From contig NZ_LMQU01000013.1 of assembly GCF_001425445.1 (NCBI RefSeq), positions 248,001 through 312,000 on the forward strand: a DNA stretch of 64,000 nt, read 5' to 3'. Position 1 is the stretch's first letter. Each line of letters opens with the position of its first letter. Of the stretch, positions 1 to 9,264 are shown piece by piece. The notes under the pieces were generated by a model, which was not told the origin of the DNA, did not search any database, and saw nothing but the letters and a program-made list of their open reading frames with translations. Source of the DNA: Devosia sp. Leaf420. Its GTDB lineage: Bacteria > Pseudomonadota > Alphaproteobacteria > Rhizobiales > Devosiaceae. Made by a program: the position numbers and the translations under genes.

Positions 1-2345
1 GCGACTATTTCAAACCGCAAGCGATCGAGCTCGCCTGGAACCTTCTCACCAAGGACTGGGGCCTTTCGCGCGACAAGCTGATGGTCACTGTCTATCAGGA
101 CGATGACGAAGCGCTCGAACTCTGGAAGAAGATCGCCGGTCTTTCCGAAGACCGCATCGTGCGCCTCGGCGCCAAGTCGAATTTCTGGCAGATGGGCGAT
201 ACCGGTCCCTGCGGTCCGTGCTCGGAAATCTTCTATGACCATGGTGACAAGGTCTGGGGCGGCCCTCCGGGCTCGCCGGATGAAGATGGCGATCGCTGGA
301 TCGAAATCTGGAACCTCGTCTTCATGCAGTTCGAACAGCATTCCGATGGGTCCCGCACCGGCCTGCCGCGTCCGTCCATCGACACCGGCATGGGTCTCGA
401 ACGCGTTGCTGCTGTCATGCAGGGCGTTCACGACAATTACGACATCGATCTCTTCAAGGCGCTGATCTCGGCCGCCGCCAATGCCACGAATGCCGACGTC
501 GATGGTCCGGACAATCGGAGCCTCCGCGTCATTGCTGATCACCTCCGTTCGATGAGCTTCCTCATTGCCGAAGGCGTACTGCCCTCAAATGAAGGCCGCG
601 GCTATGTTCTTCGCCGCATCATGCGCCGCGCCATGCGTCACGCAACCCTTCTGGGCGCGAGCGAACCGACGATCTACAAGCTCGTCCCGGCGCTCGTTCG
701 GGAAATGGGCCAGGCCTATCCCGAACTTAGCCGCGGCGAAGCCATGATCGCCGAGACCGTTCGCCTCGAAGAAGGTCGCTTTCTCAAGACGCTTGGCCGT
801 GGCCTGCAGATTCTTGAATCGGAAACATCCGGCCTCGGCGAAGGTGATGTGCTCAACGGCGCAGCCGCTTTCAAGCTCTATGATACCTATGGTTTCCCGC
901 TCGATTTGACGCAGGACGCCCTGCGTTCGCGCAATATCACGGTCGATCAGGCAGGGTTCGACGCTGCCATGGCCCAGCAAAAGGCTGAAGCCCGCAAGAA
1001 CTGGGCTGGCTCGGGTGAAGCGGCCACCGACACCGTCTGGTATGGTCTTGCCGACAAGCTCGGACCGACAGAATTCCTCGGCTACGAAACCGAGACGGCC
1101 GAAGGCGAGATCAAGGCATTGCTGGTCGATGGCGCAGAAGTCGCTGAGATCGCTGCCGGTCAGGACGGCGTCGTCGTCGTCAACCAGACCCCATTCTATG
1201 GCGAGAGCGGCGGCCAGGTCGGCGACTCCGGCGTCATCAAGGGCGAAGGCTTTGCTGCCGACGTTCTCGATACCGGCAAGCACCATGGCGTCTTCAGCCA
1301 CAAGGTGAAGGTCACCGAAGGCACCCTCAAGGTCGGTCAGGCTGTCGAGCTCGTCGTCGATCACGAGCGGCGCTCCTCGATCCGCTCCAACCATTCGGCC
1401 ACCCACCTGCTGCACGAAGCCCTGCGCCTCGTGCTCGGCGACCACGTCGCGCAAAAGGGGTCGATGGTGTCCTCCGATCGCCTGCGCTTCGACTTTGTGC
1501 ACACAAAGCCGATGACCCCGCAGGAAATCGCCCAGGTTGAGGATATCGCCAACACGATCATCCTTCAGAACACCGCGGTCGAAACGCGCCTTATGGGCGT
1601 CGATGAAGCCAAGGAATCGGGTGCGCGCGCTCTCTTCGGCGAGAAGTATGGCGATGAAGTCCGTGTCGTTTCCATGGGCGAGCCGACCGGCAATGGCCTC
1701 GGCTGGTCCGTCGAACTTTGTGGCGGCACGCATGTGCGTCGCACCGGCGATATTGGTCTTGTTTCGATTGTTACCGAGACCGCCTCGGCCGCAGGCGTCC
1801 GCCGCATCGAGGCTTTGACCGGCAAGGCCGCGCGTCATCGCGGCAACACCAATGTCAACATTGTCTCGTCGGCTGCAAGCCTTCTCCGCTCCGGCACGCA
1901 TGAAGTGCTCGAGCGCATCGAAGCCCTGCAGAACCAGATCAAGAGCGCGGAAAAGGCCCTGAGCGACGCGCGCCAGAAGCTGGCGCTCGGCGGCAGCGGC
2001 GAAGGCGGCAGTGCCACTGAAACTGTCAATGGTGTCACTTTCGTCGGCCGCGTCGTTGAAGGCGTCGCCGCCAAGGATATCAAGACAGTCGTCGACGCCG
2101 AAAAGAAGCGCATCGGCTCCGGCGTCGTTGTCATCGTTCTCAAGGGCGAAGACGGCAAGGGCACCGTGGCCATCGGCGTGACGGAAGACCTCACCGGCAA
2201 ATATGCCGCCGGCACCTTGATCAAGTCAGCAACCGCAGCGCTGGGCGGGCAAGGTGGTGGTGGCCGTCCGGACATGGCCCAGGGTGGCGGTCCAGATGCC
2301 TCCAAGGCCGACGACGCCGTCGCCGCTATTCGCGCCCTGATCTGA
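1..2345 (+). CDS. alaS: alanyl-tRNA synthetase, 5'-truncated by window start
   Basis: Charges tRNA-Ala with alanine and edits mischarged Ser/Gly in the cytoplasm. The frame is open from base 3 onward with no start, so the gene begins upstream; about 780 codons are visible of a usual 875-890. Seen in order: the class II catalytic core ([12 protein letters not shown] near 390-425), the editing-domain zinc ligands [11 protein letters not shown] (about 1393-1425) and CGGTH (about 1720-1735), then the glycine-rich C-Ala region ([16 protein letters not shown], about 2245-2290). A strong terminator follows directly, so it ends its transcription unit. Product identity is secure; only the N-terminus is missing. 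Confidence 0.97.
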   Translation, partial: DYFKPQAIELAWNLLTKDWGLSRDKLMVTVYQDDDEALELWKKIAGLSEDRIVRLGAKSNFWQMGDTGPCGPCSEIFYDHGDKVWGGPPGSPDEDGDRWIEIWNLVFMQFEQHSDGSRTGLPRPSIDTGMGLERVAAVMQGVHDNYDIDLFKALISAAANATNADVDGPDNRSLRVIADHLRSMSFLIAEGVLPSNEGRGYVLRRIMRRAMRHATLLGASEPTIYKLVPALVREMGQAYPELSRGEAMIAETVRLEEGRFLKTLGRGLQILESETSGLGEGDVLNGAAAFKLYDTYGFPLDLTQDALRSRNITVDQAGFDAAMAQQKAEARKNWAGSGEAATDTVWYGLADKLGPTEFLGYETETAEGEIKALLVDGAEVAEIAAGQDGVVVVNQTPFYGESGGQVGDSGVIKGEGFAADVLDTGKHHGVFSHKVKVTEGTLKVGQAVELVVDHERRSSIRSNHSATHLLHEALRLVLGDHVAQKGSMVSSDRLRFDFVHTKPMTPQEIAQVEDIANTIILQNTAVETRLMGVDEAKESGARALFGEKYGDEVRVVSMGEPTGNGLGWSVELCGGTHVRRTGDIGLVSIVTETASAAGVRRIEALTGKAARHRGNTNVNIVSSAASLLRSGTHEVLERIEALQNQIKSAEKALSDARQKLALGGSGEGGSATETVNGVTFVGRVVEGVAAKDIKTVVDAEKKRIGSGVVVIVLKGEDGKGTVAIGVTEDLTGKYAAGTLIKSATAALGGQGGGGRPDMAQGGGPDASKADDAVAAIRALI

Positions 2346-2365
2346 TCGAACGGCAGCCTTAAACA

Positions 2366-2395
2366 CAAAACCCCGCGCCATCGGTGCGGGGTTTG
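2366..2395 (+). terminator. intrinsic terminator of alaS
   Basis: Inverted repeat AAACCCCGC / GCGGGGTTT with a nine-base loop, 20 bp after the alaS stop. The following bases are T-rich (GTTTGTCGTTTC). It also separates alaS from the convergent transporter gene. Confidence 0.8.
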
Positions 2396-2454
2396 TCGTT
2401 TCTAGAACCAATTCGCCGCTGAGGACGCGTCGATGGTAACGGACTGCTACCGGA

Positions 2455-3339
2455 TCACTCCCCAATTCGGAAGAAGAACACTCGCGGCTTCCAGCGGATC
2501 GGTCGCTTCTCGCTGAGCACATTCATGAGCCCCGCTCCGACCACGATTAGCATCCCGACGACCGCAATCCAGTCCGGATATTCGCCGAAAAAGAGCGCGC
2601 CGAACAGGATCGCCCAGATCAGCTGACTGTACTGAACCGGTGCGATCAGGTTGGCAGGCGTCTGCTTGCTGGCCTGAATGAGCAGCAGCGCACCGACACC
2701 ACCGAGTAGACCAATGCCCAAAAGGATCGCCATCTGCTCCAGATTGGGTACCACGAAAGTCGGTATCATCATGAAGCCATTGAAAATTCCGGAATAGAGC
2801 ACCTGCAGCCCGACAAGGCTGACGCGTCTCTCTTTGGGCGCTACATGGCGGAGCACGGTTGTTGTGACCGCGGCCAGAGCGGCAGCGACCATCATCACGT
2901 AATGGCCCATTTCAAGCTCGCGAAGACCCGGACGGATGACCAGCACGACGCCGAGGAAACTGACGAGCAGGAGCAGCCAACGCGGCACGGAAACATGCTC
3001 GTGGAGAAGCACTACCGACAGCAGGGTCACGAACAAAGGTGTTGTAAAACCAATGGCATAGACGTCGGCAAAGGCGATATGAGTGAAGGCATACATGACG
3101 CATGCTGTCGCCGAAATCGCCGTTGCGCAGCGCAGGTGCACAAGCCAGGGATGCTGCAATTTATAGATGTCGCGCCAGCGCTCGCCGCGCTTTGTCAGCA
3201 AAGCGGGAATGATCGAAAAGCTGGTGGTGAAAAACGCGATTTCGAACACCGACAGGCCGGACCCCGTCGCTTTGATCAGCGCATCGCCGATGGAATAACT
3301 GGCATAGGCCAAAAAGGCCAGAATGACGCCGACGGGCAT
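2455..3339 (-). CDS. DMT-family (EamA) transporter
   Basis: A 294-residue integral membrane protein with about ten hydrophobic helices arranged as two five-helix EamA halves (roughly 5-135 and 150-285), as in RhaT/YdcZ-type drug/metabolite exporters. It includes the typical C-terminal half segment around LIAPVQYSQLIWAILFGAL, where the family usually has a conserved Pro and a helix-breaking motif. Located in the inner membrane. The substrate cannot be deduced; homologues are variously annotated for metabolites, amino acids or drugs. It is convergent with alaS and divergent from the VWA gene, so it is probably transcribed alone. Family call is firm, function open. Confidence 0.85.
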   Translation of the reverse strand: MPVGVILAFLAYASYSIGDALIKATGSGLSVFEIAFFTTSFSIIPALLTKRGERWRDIYKLQHPWLVHLRCATAISATACVMYAFTHIAFADVYAIGFTTPLFVTLLSVVLLHEHVSVPRWLLLLVSFLGVVLVIRPGLRELEMGHYVMMVAAALAAVTTTVLRHVAPKERRVSLVGLQVLYSGIFNGFMMIPTFVVPNLEQMAILLGIGLLGGVGALLLIQASKQTPANLIAPVQYSQLIWAILFGALFFGEYPDWIAVVGMLIVVGAGLMNVLSEKRPIRWKPRVFFFRIGE

Positions 3340-3536
3340 CTCAACTACCTGACAAATCGGGGTTTGGACTCGTGAGCGAGCAATCTACCATACTAAGCTT
3401 GTTCTTCGCGGTCACGCTCTTCTAGTCTGCCTTAACTCGGGATAATCTGCCCCCGCCATTCATCCCGGCTTTAGCCGCGCAATGGCTTGGTTGGAGCATG
3501 GCGGACCGGTGACCGGCCGCTTCTGGAGGGCATGCC
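3340..3536. promoter_or_regulatory. divergent intergenic region, DMT transporter / VWA protein
   Basis: 197 bp with no convincing reading frame. It must hold both outward promoters. A GGAGGG ribosome-binding site (3525-3530) lies six bases before the VWA start. No unambiguous -35/-10 pair could be chosen by eye. Confidence 0.4.
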
Positions 3537-5234
3537 ATGACTATGTTCAAGCGAGCCGTGCTTGGCACTATCGCCGCGCTGGGCCTGGCTTTTCCGGCTA
3601 TATCGGCGGAGCGCGCCATCATCGTGCTCGATGGCTCGGGCTCGATGTGGGCGCAGATCGATGGCAAGGCGCGGATCACCATTGCGCGTGAAACGCTGGC
3701 GTCAGTTTTAGCGGATCTGCCGGACGATCTCGAACTCGGTTTCATGACCTATGGGCATCGCAAGAAGGGCGATTGCGGCGATATCGAAATGCTGGTCGAG
3801 CCAGCCGTCGGCACGGGAGCGGCGATCGCCAAAGCGGCGGATAGCATCAATCCCAAGGGGATGACGCCGATTTCCGACGCAGTAAAACTTGCGGCGGAAG
3901 ACCTGCGCTACACCGAGGAAAAGGCCACGGTGATCCTCATTACCGATGGGCTCGAAACCTGCGAGGTCGATCCGTGCCAGCTTGCAAGCGAACTGGAAAA
4001 GCAGGGCGTTGATTTTACCACCCATGTCCTGGGCTTTGGTCTCTCCGATGAAGAGGGACAGCAGGTGGCCTGTCTCGCGGAAAACACGGGCGGCCAATAT
4101 CTTTCTGCCGCCGATGGTGCGGGCCTTGTCGACGCGTTGACAAAGACCGTCGCGCAAGTGGTACAGGCCGAGCCGAAACCAGAGCCCGAACCAGCCCCGA
4201 AACCTGAACCGGCGCCTAAGGTCGAATACAACTTTGCGCCAACCGCGTCGCTGTCCGAAGGTGGACCGGATATTGAGGACGGTGGTCCGCTTAATCTGAC
4301 CTGGCAGTGGTTCAAGGTGAACCCCGACGGCACCAAGGGCGAATGGATCGACACCGACTACTATGCCCGCTTCAAAGGGACGTTGGAGCCCGGCGATTAT
4401 ATCGTCACAGTCGAATATGGTTATGCCACTGCTGAACAGCCCGTGACCATCGTAGCAGATAAGGTCAACGACACGCATTTCATCCTCAACGCAGCCGTCT
4501 TCAAGCTGCATCCAAAGTCGAGCGAGGGTGCCGAGGTGAATGAAAATGCCTCAATCGGAATTCGCCACAACGGCGAAAATGTCACGACGCAATATGGCGA
4601 TAAGGTCCTCGTTCTGCCCGCCGGAAAGCTAGACTTCGACGTGACGATCGGAGAGGCCACGGTGACTCGGTCGTACACGGTAAAGGCAGGCGAGACGATC
4701 GATGAAGACGTCATCGTTGGCACGGGTCTTGTGTTCTTCAAGGCTGAGTACGCGCCCGGCGTAAAGGTCGAAGATAATGACCTATACATGGAAATCTTCG
4801 ATGCCAAAGTGGCGCTTGATGGCACGCGGAGTTCGATAGCCTATGGCTATGATGGCGAGCAGGATTTCGAGCTGGCGCCGGGTGACTACGTCATGGACTA
4901 CAAGCTGGACGGCGCGACGGGCCAGATACCGTTCAGTGTCGCGACCGGAGAGCGGACGGATGTTCCGGTTGTGCTCGACGCAGGCGTGCTGGCGGTGACG
5001 ACACCGAGCGACGACTATGTCGAATTCCGCAGCCCCACCAAAGACATCGCGGGCAATATCACGTCGTTCGACTATGGCTATGGGCCGAACGTGCAAACCA
5101 CGCTCAAAGCGGGCGACTACATCGTATTTTCAGAAAAGGGTGATGTCGAAAGCGAAACGCCGGTGACCATCAAGGCGGGCGAGCGGTTCGAGTTGACCAT
5201 CACGCGGCCGAAAGCCGGGGGGAAGAAAAAGTAG
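3537..5234 (+). CDS. secreted von Willebrand factor A domain protein with repeated beta-rich tail
   Basis: A 565-residue protein. Residues 1-24 form a signal peptide (ALGLAFPAISA). The VWA domain (about 25-205) has a full MIDAS: D32-G-S-G-S36, T110 and D137 (ITDG), so metal-dependent ligand binding is expected in the periplasm or outside the cell. A Pro/Glu/Lys linker (about 212-228) leads to a C-terminal half with four degenerate modules (about 284-308, 360-386, 446-472, 523-550). Each resembles L-x-PGDY-hydrophobic strand ... V-x-x-AGE, suggesting carboxypeptidase-regulatory-like beta sandwiches. The C-terminus is basic (GGKKK). The start is supported by GGAGGG. The ligand is unknown. Confidence 0.85.
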   Translation: MTMFKRAVLGTIAALGLAFPAISAERAIIVLDGSGSMWAQIDGKARITIARETLASVLADLPDDLELGFMTYGHRKKGDCGDIEMLVEPAVGTGAAIAKAADSINPKGMTPISDAVKLAAEDLRYTEEKATVILITDGLETCEVDPCQLASELEKQGVDFTTHVLGFGLSDEEGQQVACLAENTGGQYLSAADGAGLVDALTKTVAQVVQAEPKPEPEPAPKPEPAPKVEYNFAPTASLSEGGPDIEDGGPLNLTWQWFKVNPDGTKGEWIDTDYYARFKGTLEPGDYIVTVEYGYATAEQPVTIVADKVNDTHFILNAAVFKLHPKSSEGAEVNENASIGIRHNGENVTTQYGDKVLVLPAGKLDFDVTIGEATVTRSYTVKAGETIDEDVIVGTGLVFFKAEYAPGVKVEDNDLYMEIFDAKVALDGTRSSIAYGYDGEQDFELAPGDYVMDYKLDGATGQIPFSVATGERTDVPVVLDAGVLAVTTPSDDYVEFRSPTKDIAGNITSFDYGYGPNVQTTLKAGDYIVFSEKGDVESETPVTIKAGERFELTITRPKAGGKKK

Positions 5235-5249
5235 GGCTGTACCCCAAAA

Positions 5250-5283
5250 GCAAAGGCCGGATCGTGAGATCCGGCCTTTTTCA
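5250..5283. terminator. bidirectional terminator between VWA gene and icd
   Basis: Stem AAAGGCCGGAT / ATCCGGCCTTT with a six-base loop. It is flanked by A-rich sequence on the left and TTTTTC on the right, so it can serve both convergent genes. Confidence 0.85.
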
Positions 5284-5303
5284 ATTCAAAGCGATTAGAG
5301 CGC

Positions 5304-6515
5304 TTACGCCATGGCCTTCTGGAGGTTGGCGTCAATGGCGTCGAGGAAGCCGATGGTCGAGAGCCATGGCTGATCTGGGCCGACGAGCAAGGAGAGATCC
5401 TTGGTCATCTTACCTTCTTCGATGGTGTCGACGGTGACCTTTTCGAGCGTCGAGGCAAACTTGGCCAGCGCCGCGTTGTCGTCGAGCTTGGCGCGGTGTG
5501 CGAGGCCACGGGTCCAGGCGAAAATCGACGCGGTCGAGTTCGTCGAGGTTTCCTTACCCTGCTGGTGCTGACGGTAGTGGCGGGTCACGGTGCCGTGGGC
5601 GGCTTCCGATTCCACGATCTTGCCATCGGGCGTTGCCAAAACCGAGGTCATCAGGCCAAGCGAGCCAAAGCCCTGGGCCACGATGTCGGACTGCACGTCG
5701 CCATCATAGTTCTTACAAGCCCAGACATAGCCGCCGGACCACTTTAGAGCCGAAGCAACCATATCGTCGATCAGGCGGTGTTCGTACCAGATCTTCTTGG
5801 CTTCGAACTTTTCCTTGAACTCGGCTTCATAGATCTCCTGGAAGATATCCTTGAAGCGGCCGTCATAGACCTTGAGAATGGTGTTTTTGGTCGAGAGGTA
5901 AACCGGCACGCCGCGCGCGAGGCCGTAGTTGAAGCTCGAGTACGCGAAGTCGCGGATCGACTCGTCCTGGTTGTACATGGCCATGGCAACGCCGGCGCCG
6001 GGAGCCTGATAGACTTCGTGCTCGATGACCTGGCCGTCTTCGCCGGTGAACTTGATGGTCAGCGTGCCCTTGCCGGGGAAGGTGAAATCGGTGGCGCGGT
6101 ACTGATCACCGAATGCGTGACGGCCGACGATGATCGGCTGGGTCCAGCCGGGAACGAGGCGCGGCACGTTCTTGCAGATGATGGGCTCGCGGAAAATCAC
6201 GCCGCCAAGGATGTTGCGGATCGTGCCGTTGGGCGACTTCCACATCTTCTTGAGGCCGAATTCTTCGACGCGCTGCTCATCGGGGGTGATGGTGGCACAT
6301 TTGATGCCGACGCCATATTCGCGAATGGCATTGGCCGAATCTACGGTCACCTGATCGTTGGTGGCGTCGCGGTTTTCGATCGAGAGATCATAATACTTGA
6401 TGTCGAGATCGAGGTAGGGATGGATCAGCTTGTCCTTGATCGCCTGCCAGATGATGCGGGTCATTTCATCGCCGTCGAGGTCCACAACTGGGTTGGCGAC
6501 TTTGATCTTGCTCAT
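5304..6515 (-). CDS. icd: NADP-dependent isocitrate dehydrogenase
   Basis: Converts isocitrate to 2-oxoglutarate with NADPH production in the TCA cycle; cytoplasmic homodimer. At 403 residues it has the length and N-terminus ([20 protein letters not shown]) of the eukaryote-like subgroup common in Alphaproteobacteria, rather than the E. coli type. Visible are the substrate-binding segment [13 protein letters not shown], the Tyr/Lys-containing catalytic region ([17 protein letters not shown]) and the NADP-binding stretch [12 protein letters not shown]. The stop is close to a shared terminator. The gene is divergent from the marR-like gene. Confidence 0.96.
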   Translation of the reverse strand: MSKIKVANPVVDLDGDEMTRIIWQAIKDKLIHPYLDLDIKYYDLSIENRDATNDQVTVDSANAIREYGVGIKCATITPDEQRVEEFGLKKMWKSPNGTIRNILGGVIFREPIICKNVPRLVPGWTQPIIVGRHAFGDQYRATDFTFPGKGTLTIKFTGEDGQVIEHEVYQAPGAGVAMAMYNQDESIRDFAYSSFNYGLARGVPVYLSTKNTILKVYDGRFKDIFQEIYEAEFKEKFEAKKIWYEHRLIDDMVASALKWSGGYVWACKNYDGDVQSDIVAQGFGSLGLMTSVLATPDGKIVESEAAHGTVTRHYRQHQQGKETSTNSTASIFAWTRGLAHRAKLDDNAALAKFASTLEKVTVDTIEEGKMTKDLSLLVGPDQPWLSTIGFLDAIDANLQKAMA

Positions 6516-6625
6516 CGGATACTCCCTGAAAATCCTTGCTTTGGCCCCTCGGCCAATTTCGCAGCCCCTATAGCATTATGAGCGCGAAGCGCAAAGACGG
6601 GTCCGGCAAGGGGGCATGCCATTGA

Positions 6626-6643
6626 CCCGTGCATATGCACGGG
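6626..6643. promoter_or_regulatory. 18-bp perfect palindrome, candidate MarR operator
   Basis: CCCGTGCATATGCACGGG is self-complementary over all 18 bases and ends 14 bp before the ATG of the MarR-type gene. A -35-like TTGACC (6623-6628) overlaps its left end. MarR proteins bind 16-20 bp inverted repeats at their own promoters, so autoregulation is a reasonable inference. No ribosome-binding site is evident between the palindrome and the ATG, which may indicate a leaderless or very short leader. Confidence 0.6.
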
Positions 6644-6657
6644 TGTACTGAGCTGCC

Positions 6658-7074
6658 ATGCAGGATGATTTTGATATTTGCCTTGTGCTGAACACGCGAA
6701 TGGCCGCGCGAGCGGTCACGCGTCTGGCCGATCGGCGCCTACGGCCGTTCGGCGTTACCGCGGCGCAATTCAATATCATGGGGATGCTGGTCAGCCGGCC
6801 GAACCGCTCCATCTCGGAAATGGCGAGCGAACTGGCCATGGAACGCACCACGTTGTCGCGCAATCTGGCACTGCTCGAACGAAAAGGTCTGATCGCAACC
6901 GAAGCGACTGCCGAGGGAAAAGCGCGGCCCTATGCCCTGACTGGGGCCGGCCGCGCGGCTTTCGACAAAGCTGTTCCCGAGTGGCGAAGCTCGATTGCCG
7001 ACCTGCGCCTCGCACTGCGCGACCCCGATTATGAGACTGTTATCAACGGTCTCCGCAATATCGCCCGCCTTTAG
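6658..7074 (+). CDS. MarR-family transcriptional regulator
   Basis: A 138-residue winged-helix regulator. The central region (about 30-100) carries the MarR recognition-helix and wing pattern SISEMASELAMERTTLSRNL ... LERKGLIATE ... GKARPYALTGAG. Dimeric DNA-binding repressors of this family respond to phenolics or oxidants and usually control an adjacent gene. Neighbours are icd (divergent) and the fabF-like gene 50 bp downstream on the same strand, which makes the latter a candidate target. An 18-bp palindrome lies immediately upstream. The ligand is not predictable. Confidence 0.85.
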   Translation: MQDDFDICLVLNTRMAARAVTRLADRRLRPFGVTAAQFNIMGMLVSRPNRSISEMASELAMERTTLSRNLALLERKGLIATEATAEGKARPYALTGAGRAAFDKAVPEWRSSIADLRLALRDPDYETVINGLRNIARL

Positions 7075-7130
7075 GCGGCCCCCCACACAGACCATCTCCA
7101 AATGAATCCGTTCAAACAGAGGACATGTCC

Positions 7131-8414
7131 ATGCTGAAGCCCGATCCATCCGACCCCATCGTCGTTACCGGCATGGGGGCAGTGACCCCACTTGGCGTTG
7201 GTGTCGAGGTTTTCTGGCGCCGGTTGATCGAGGGCAAAAGCGGTATCGTACGCAATGATCGGTTCGATACCGAGGGTTTCGTGTCGCCGATTGCCGGCCT
7301 CGTGCCTGGCAAGGATCGCGATGAGCACGGCTTTGACCCCGTTGACTTCATAGACGCCAAGGAGGTCAAGAAGATGGACCTCTTTATCCAATACGCTCTG
7401 GGTGCGACGGCTGAAGCCCTGGCGCAGGCGAATTGGTTTCCCGAAACGCTTGAGGACCAACAGGCTACCGCGACGATCATCGGTTCGGGCGTCGGCGGTT
7501 CGCCAGTGATGGCCAAGGCGGTTGAGACGATCCGCGAGAAGGGACCGCGCCGATTATCGCCTTTCACCGTGCCGTCCTTCCTCGCCAATCTCGCCTCTGG
7601 CTGGGTATCCATTCGCTACCAGTTTCGCGGTCCAATCGGCACGCCGGTTACGGCTTGTGCTGCTTCCGCTCAGGCCCTTGGCGATGGTGTGCGCTTGCTG
7701 CTGACAGGTGAAGCCGAAGTCGTCGTGGCCGGTGGCGCAGAGGGATCGGTCGATCCGATCTCGGTCGGCGGTTTTGGCGCCGCCCGCGCGCTTTCCACGG
7801 CCTATGCGGATGATCCCACCAAAGCCTCACGGCCATTCGATAAGGGCCATGATGGCTTTGTGCTGTCGGAGGGCGCTGCTGTTGTCGTCATAGAAAAGCT
7901 CAGCCATGCGCTAAAGCGCGGTGCGACGCCTTTGGCGATTGTTGCCGGCTACGGCACATCGGCTGATGCCTATCATCTGACCTCAGGCTCTCCGGATGGG
8001 GCAGGAGCACAGGTTGCGATGCGCAATGCCATCAAGATGGCTGGGATTGACCAGTCCGCGATTGGTTACGTCAATGCGCATGCGACATCGACTCAGGTCG
8101 GCGATATGGCTGAGATTGCCGGCATCGGGGCTGTGTTCGCTGGGCGCGGCAAGGATCTGGCGGTTTCGTCCACCAAGTCGGCTACGGGTCATCTTCTCGG
8201 CGCAGCAGGGGCGCTCGAAGCTATCGTGGCCATTCAGGCGATCCGCAACGACATGCTGCCGCCGACGATCAATCTCGACGATCCGGTAGAAGAGGCAGAC
8301 ATTTTCGATCTAGTGCCGAACAAGGCAAAGCCCAAGCAGTTGGACTACGTGCTGTCCAATTCCTTTGGTTTTGGCGGCGTCAACGCGGCGCTTGTCTTCG
8401 GTAAAACGCCGTAA
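7131..8414 (+). CDS. fabF: beta-ketoacyl-ACP synthase (FabF/KAS II type)
   Basis: Condenses acyl chains with malonyl-ACP in fatty-acid elongation. The thiolase fold is complete: active-site Cys in TACAASAQALG (about residue 176), His in NAHATST and His in KSATGHLLGAAG, with the C-terminal signature SNSFGFGGVNAALVF. AGAGGA at 7118-7123 fits the ATG at 7131 better than the one at 7125, giving 427 residues. No acpP, fabG or mltG is adjacent, as would be seen for the housekeeping fabF locus; instead it follows a MarR gene, so it is probably a specialised paralogue. The gene symbol reflects family, not proven role. Confidence 0.85.
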   Translation: MLKPDPSDPIVVTGMGAVTPLGVGVEVFWRRLIEGKSGIVRNDRFDTEGFVSPIAGLVPGKDRDEHGFDPVDFIDAKEVKKMDLFIQYALGATAEALAQANWFPETLEDQQATATIIGSGVGGSPVMAKAVETIREKGPRRLSPFTVPSFLANLASGWVSIRYQFRGPIGTPVTACAASAQALGDGVRLLLTGEAEVVVAGGAEGSVDPISVGGFGAARALSTAYADDPTKASRPFDKGHDGFVLSEGAAVVVIEKLSHALKRGATPLAIVAGYGTSADAYHLTSGSPDGAGAQVAMRNAIKMAGIDQSAIGYVNAHATSTQVGDMAEIAGIGAVFAGRGKDLAVSSTKSATGHLLGAAGALEAIVAIQAIRNDMLPPTINLDDPVEEADIFDLVPNKAKPKQLDYVLSNSFGFGGVNAALVFGKTP

Positions 8415-8416
8415 TT

Positions 8417-8752
8417 CTATTTGGCTGGGAGCGTGGCGACGAAGCGTCGGCATCGCCCCAGCCAATCAGCGAGGGTGTCGTCGTCTTCGAGGGCATCGCC
8501 CGAGACGACGACAAAGCCGGTCATGCTGCGGCCGCCCATATCCATAATGCTGGCTCCGGAAATGGCGAGCGCCTCATCCATTCCGTCTTTGCCCACGCGG
8601 ACAATGAGACTGCCTTCCTTTGTCGGGCAGCACAGCATGTTTCCGTTTTGCATAAATGCGCGGCCGCCGAACATTTTCTTCTCGGTGAGAAAAGGCATGG
8701 GCCCAAGGATATTGCGAACGCGATCGCTCAACTCGTCGCACGCCATGCTCAT
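8417..8752 (-). CDS. TfoX N-terminal domain protein
   Basis: A 111-residue protein matching the stand-alone TfoX/Sxy N-terminal domain: LGPMPFLTEKKMFGGRAFM near the N-terminus and GGRSMTGFVVV in the second half. In gammaproteobacteria the full-length protein influences competence; the function of single-domain versions is unknown. The ATG at 8752 overlaps the stop of the upstream GFA gene (TGATG), so the two are probably translationally coupled; a GTG one codon earlier is possible. It ends two bases from the convergent fabF stop. Confidence 0.75.
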   Translation of the reverse strand: MSMACDELSDRVRNILGPMPFLTEKKMFGGRAFMQNGNMLCCPTKEGSLIVRVGKDGMDEALAISGASIMDMGGRSMTGFVVVSGDALEDDDTLADWLGRCRRFVATLPAK

Positions 8753-9192
8753 CACGCTTCGTCCTTTCTATAGGTGTCGTGACGCGGAAGGTGATCGGCG
8801 ATCAGATCCCAGGCTTGATGGCTCCGTGAAAAGATCAACTGGTTTGGCTTGAACCAGTCATTGGCACCCGCGAAAATGCCCACAGGCACTATACGAAGCG
8901 CAGGGGCGCGCGAACTCTGAGCGAGTAGCGTAGTGCCACATTCGGGGCAGAAGTGGCGCGTGAAGCTTGCTCCGGATGCAGCCGGGCGGGAGATCGACTT
9001 CAGCGCGCCCCGCGTCCGAACGTCTTCAGCATGGAAAAGAACGACCGCAGAATGTCCGGCGCCGCCAACGCGCTGGCAATTCTCGCATGAGCACATGAAC
9101 ATGGACACGGGTCGGCCGGCGACGTGAACGGAATTGGCGCTGCAATCGCAATGTCCGTATTGATCCAGGTTAAGATTATTTTTGTGGGTCAT
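8752..9192 (-). CDS. GFA-family zinc protein (Gfa-like, CENP-V fold)
   Basis: About 146 residues with the zinc-ligand pattern of the glutathione-dependent formaldehyde-activating fold: HCDC, then CSCENC, then CPECGTTL. Most members are of unknown substrate; a formaldehyde role should not be assumed. The start is uncertain because neither ATG (9207 or 9192) has a good ribosome-binding site; the shorter is chosen because family members usually begin about ten residues before the first Cys pair. It is coupled to the TfoX-N gene downstream. Confidence 0.75.
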   Translation of the reverse strand: MTHKNNLNLDQYGHCDCSANSVHVAGRPVSMFMCSCENCQRVGGAGHSAVVLFHAEDVRTRGALKSISRPAASGASFTRHFCPECGTTLLAQSSRAPALRIVPVGIFAGANDWFKPNQLIFSRSHQAWDLIADHLPRHDTYRKDEA

Positions 9193-9264
9193 GGCAAAAA
9201 GTTGCATGCTCGTTGCGGGTCTGCAAGATGCCTCAACGTCCCCTTAATCCGCGGAGAAAGTATC

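Noticed and set aside
585..1901. 438-codon minus-strand frame opposite alaS.
   Set aside because: Antisense to conserved alaS motifs, including the editing-domain zinc site.
3708..4511. Minus-strand frame opposite the VWA gene.
   Set aside because: Antisense to the VWA domain with its MIDAS motif; composition rich in Arg/Gly/Phe without any pattern.
8752..9192. Naming this protein a formaldehyde-detoxifying enzyme.
   Set aside because: Only the zinc-binding fold is seen; the enzymatic role of the namesake has been questioned and no formaldehyde genes adjoin.
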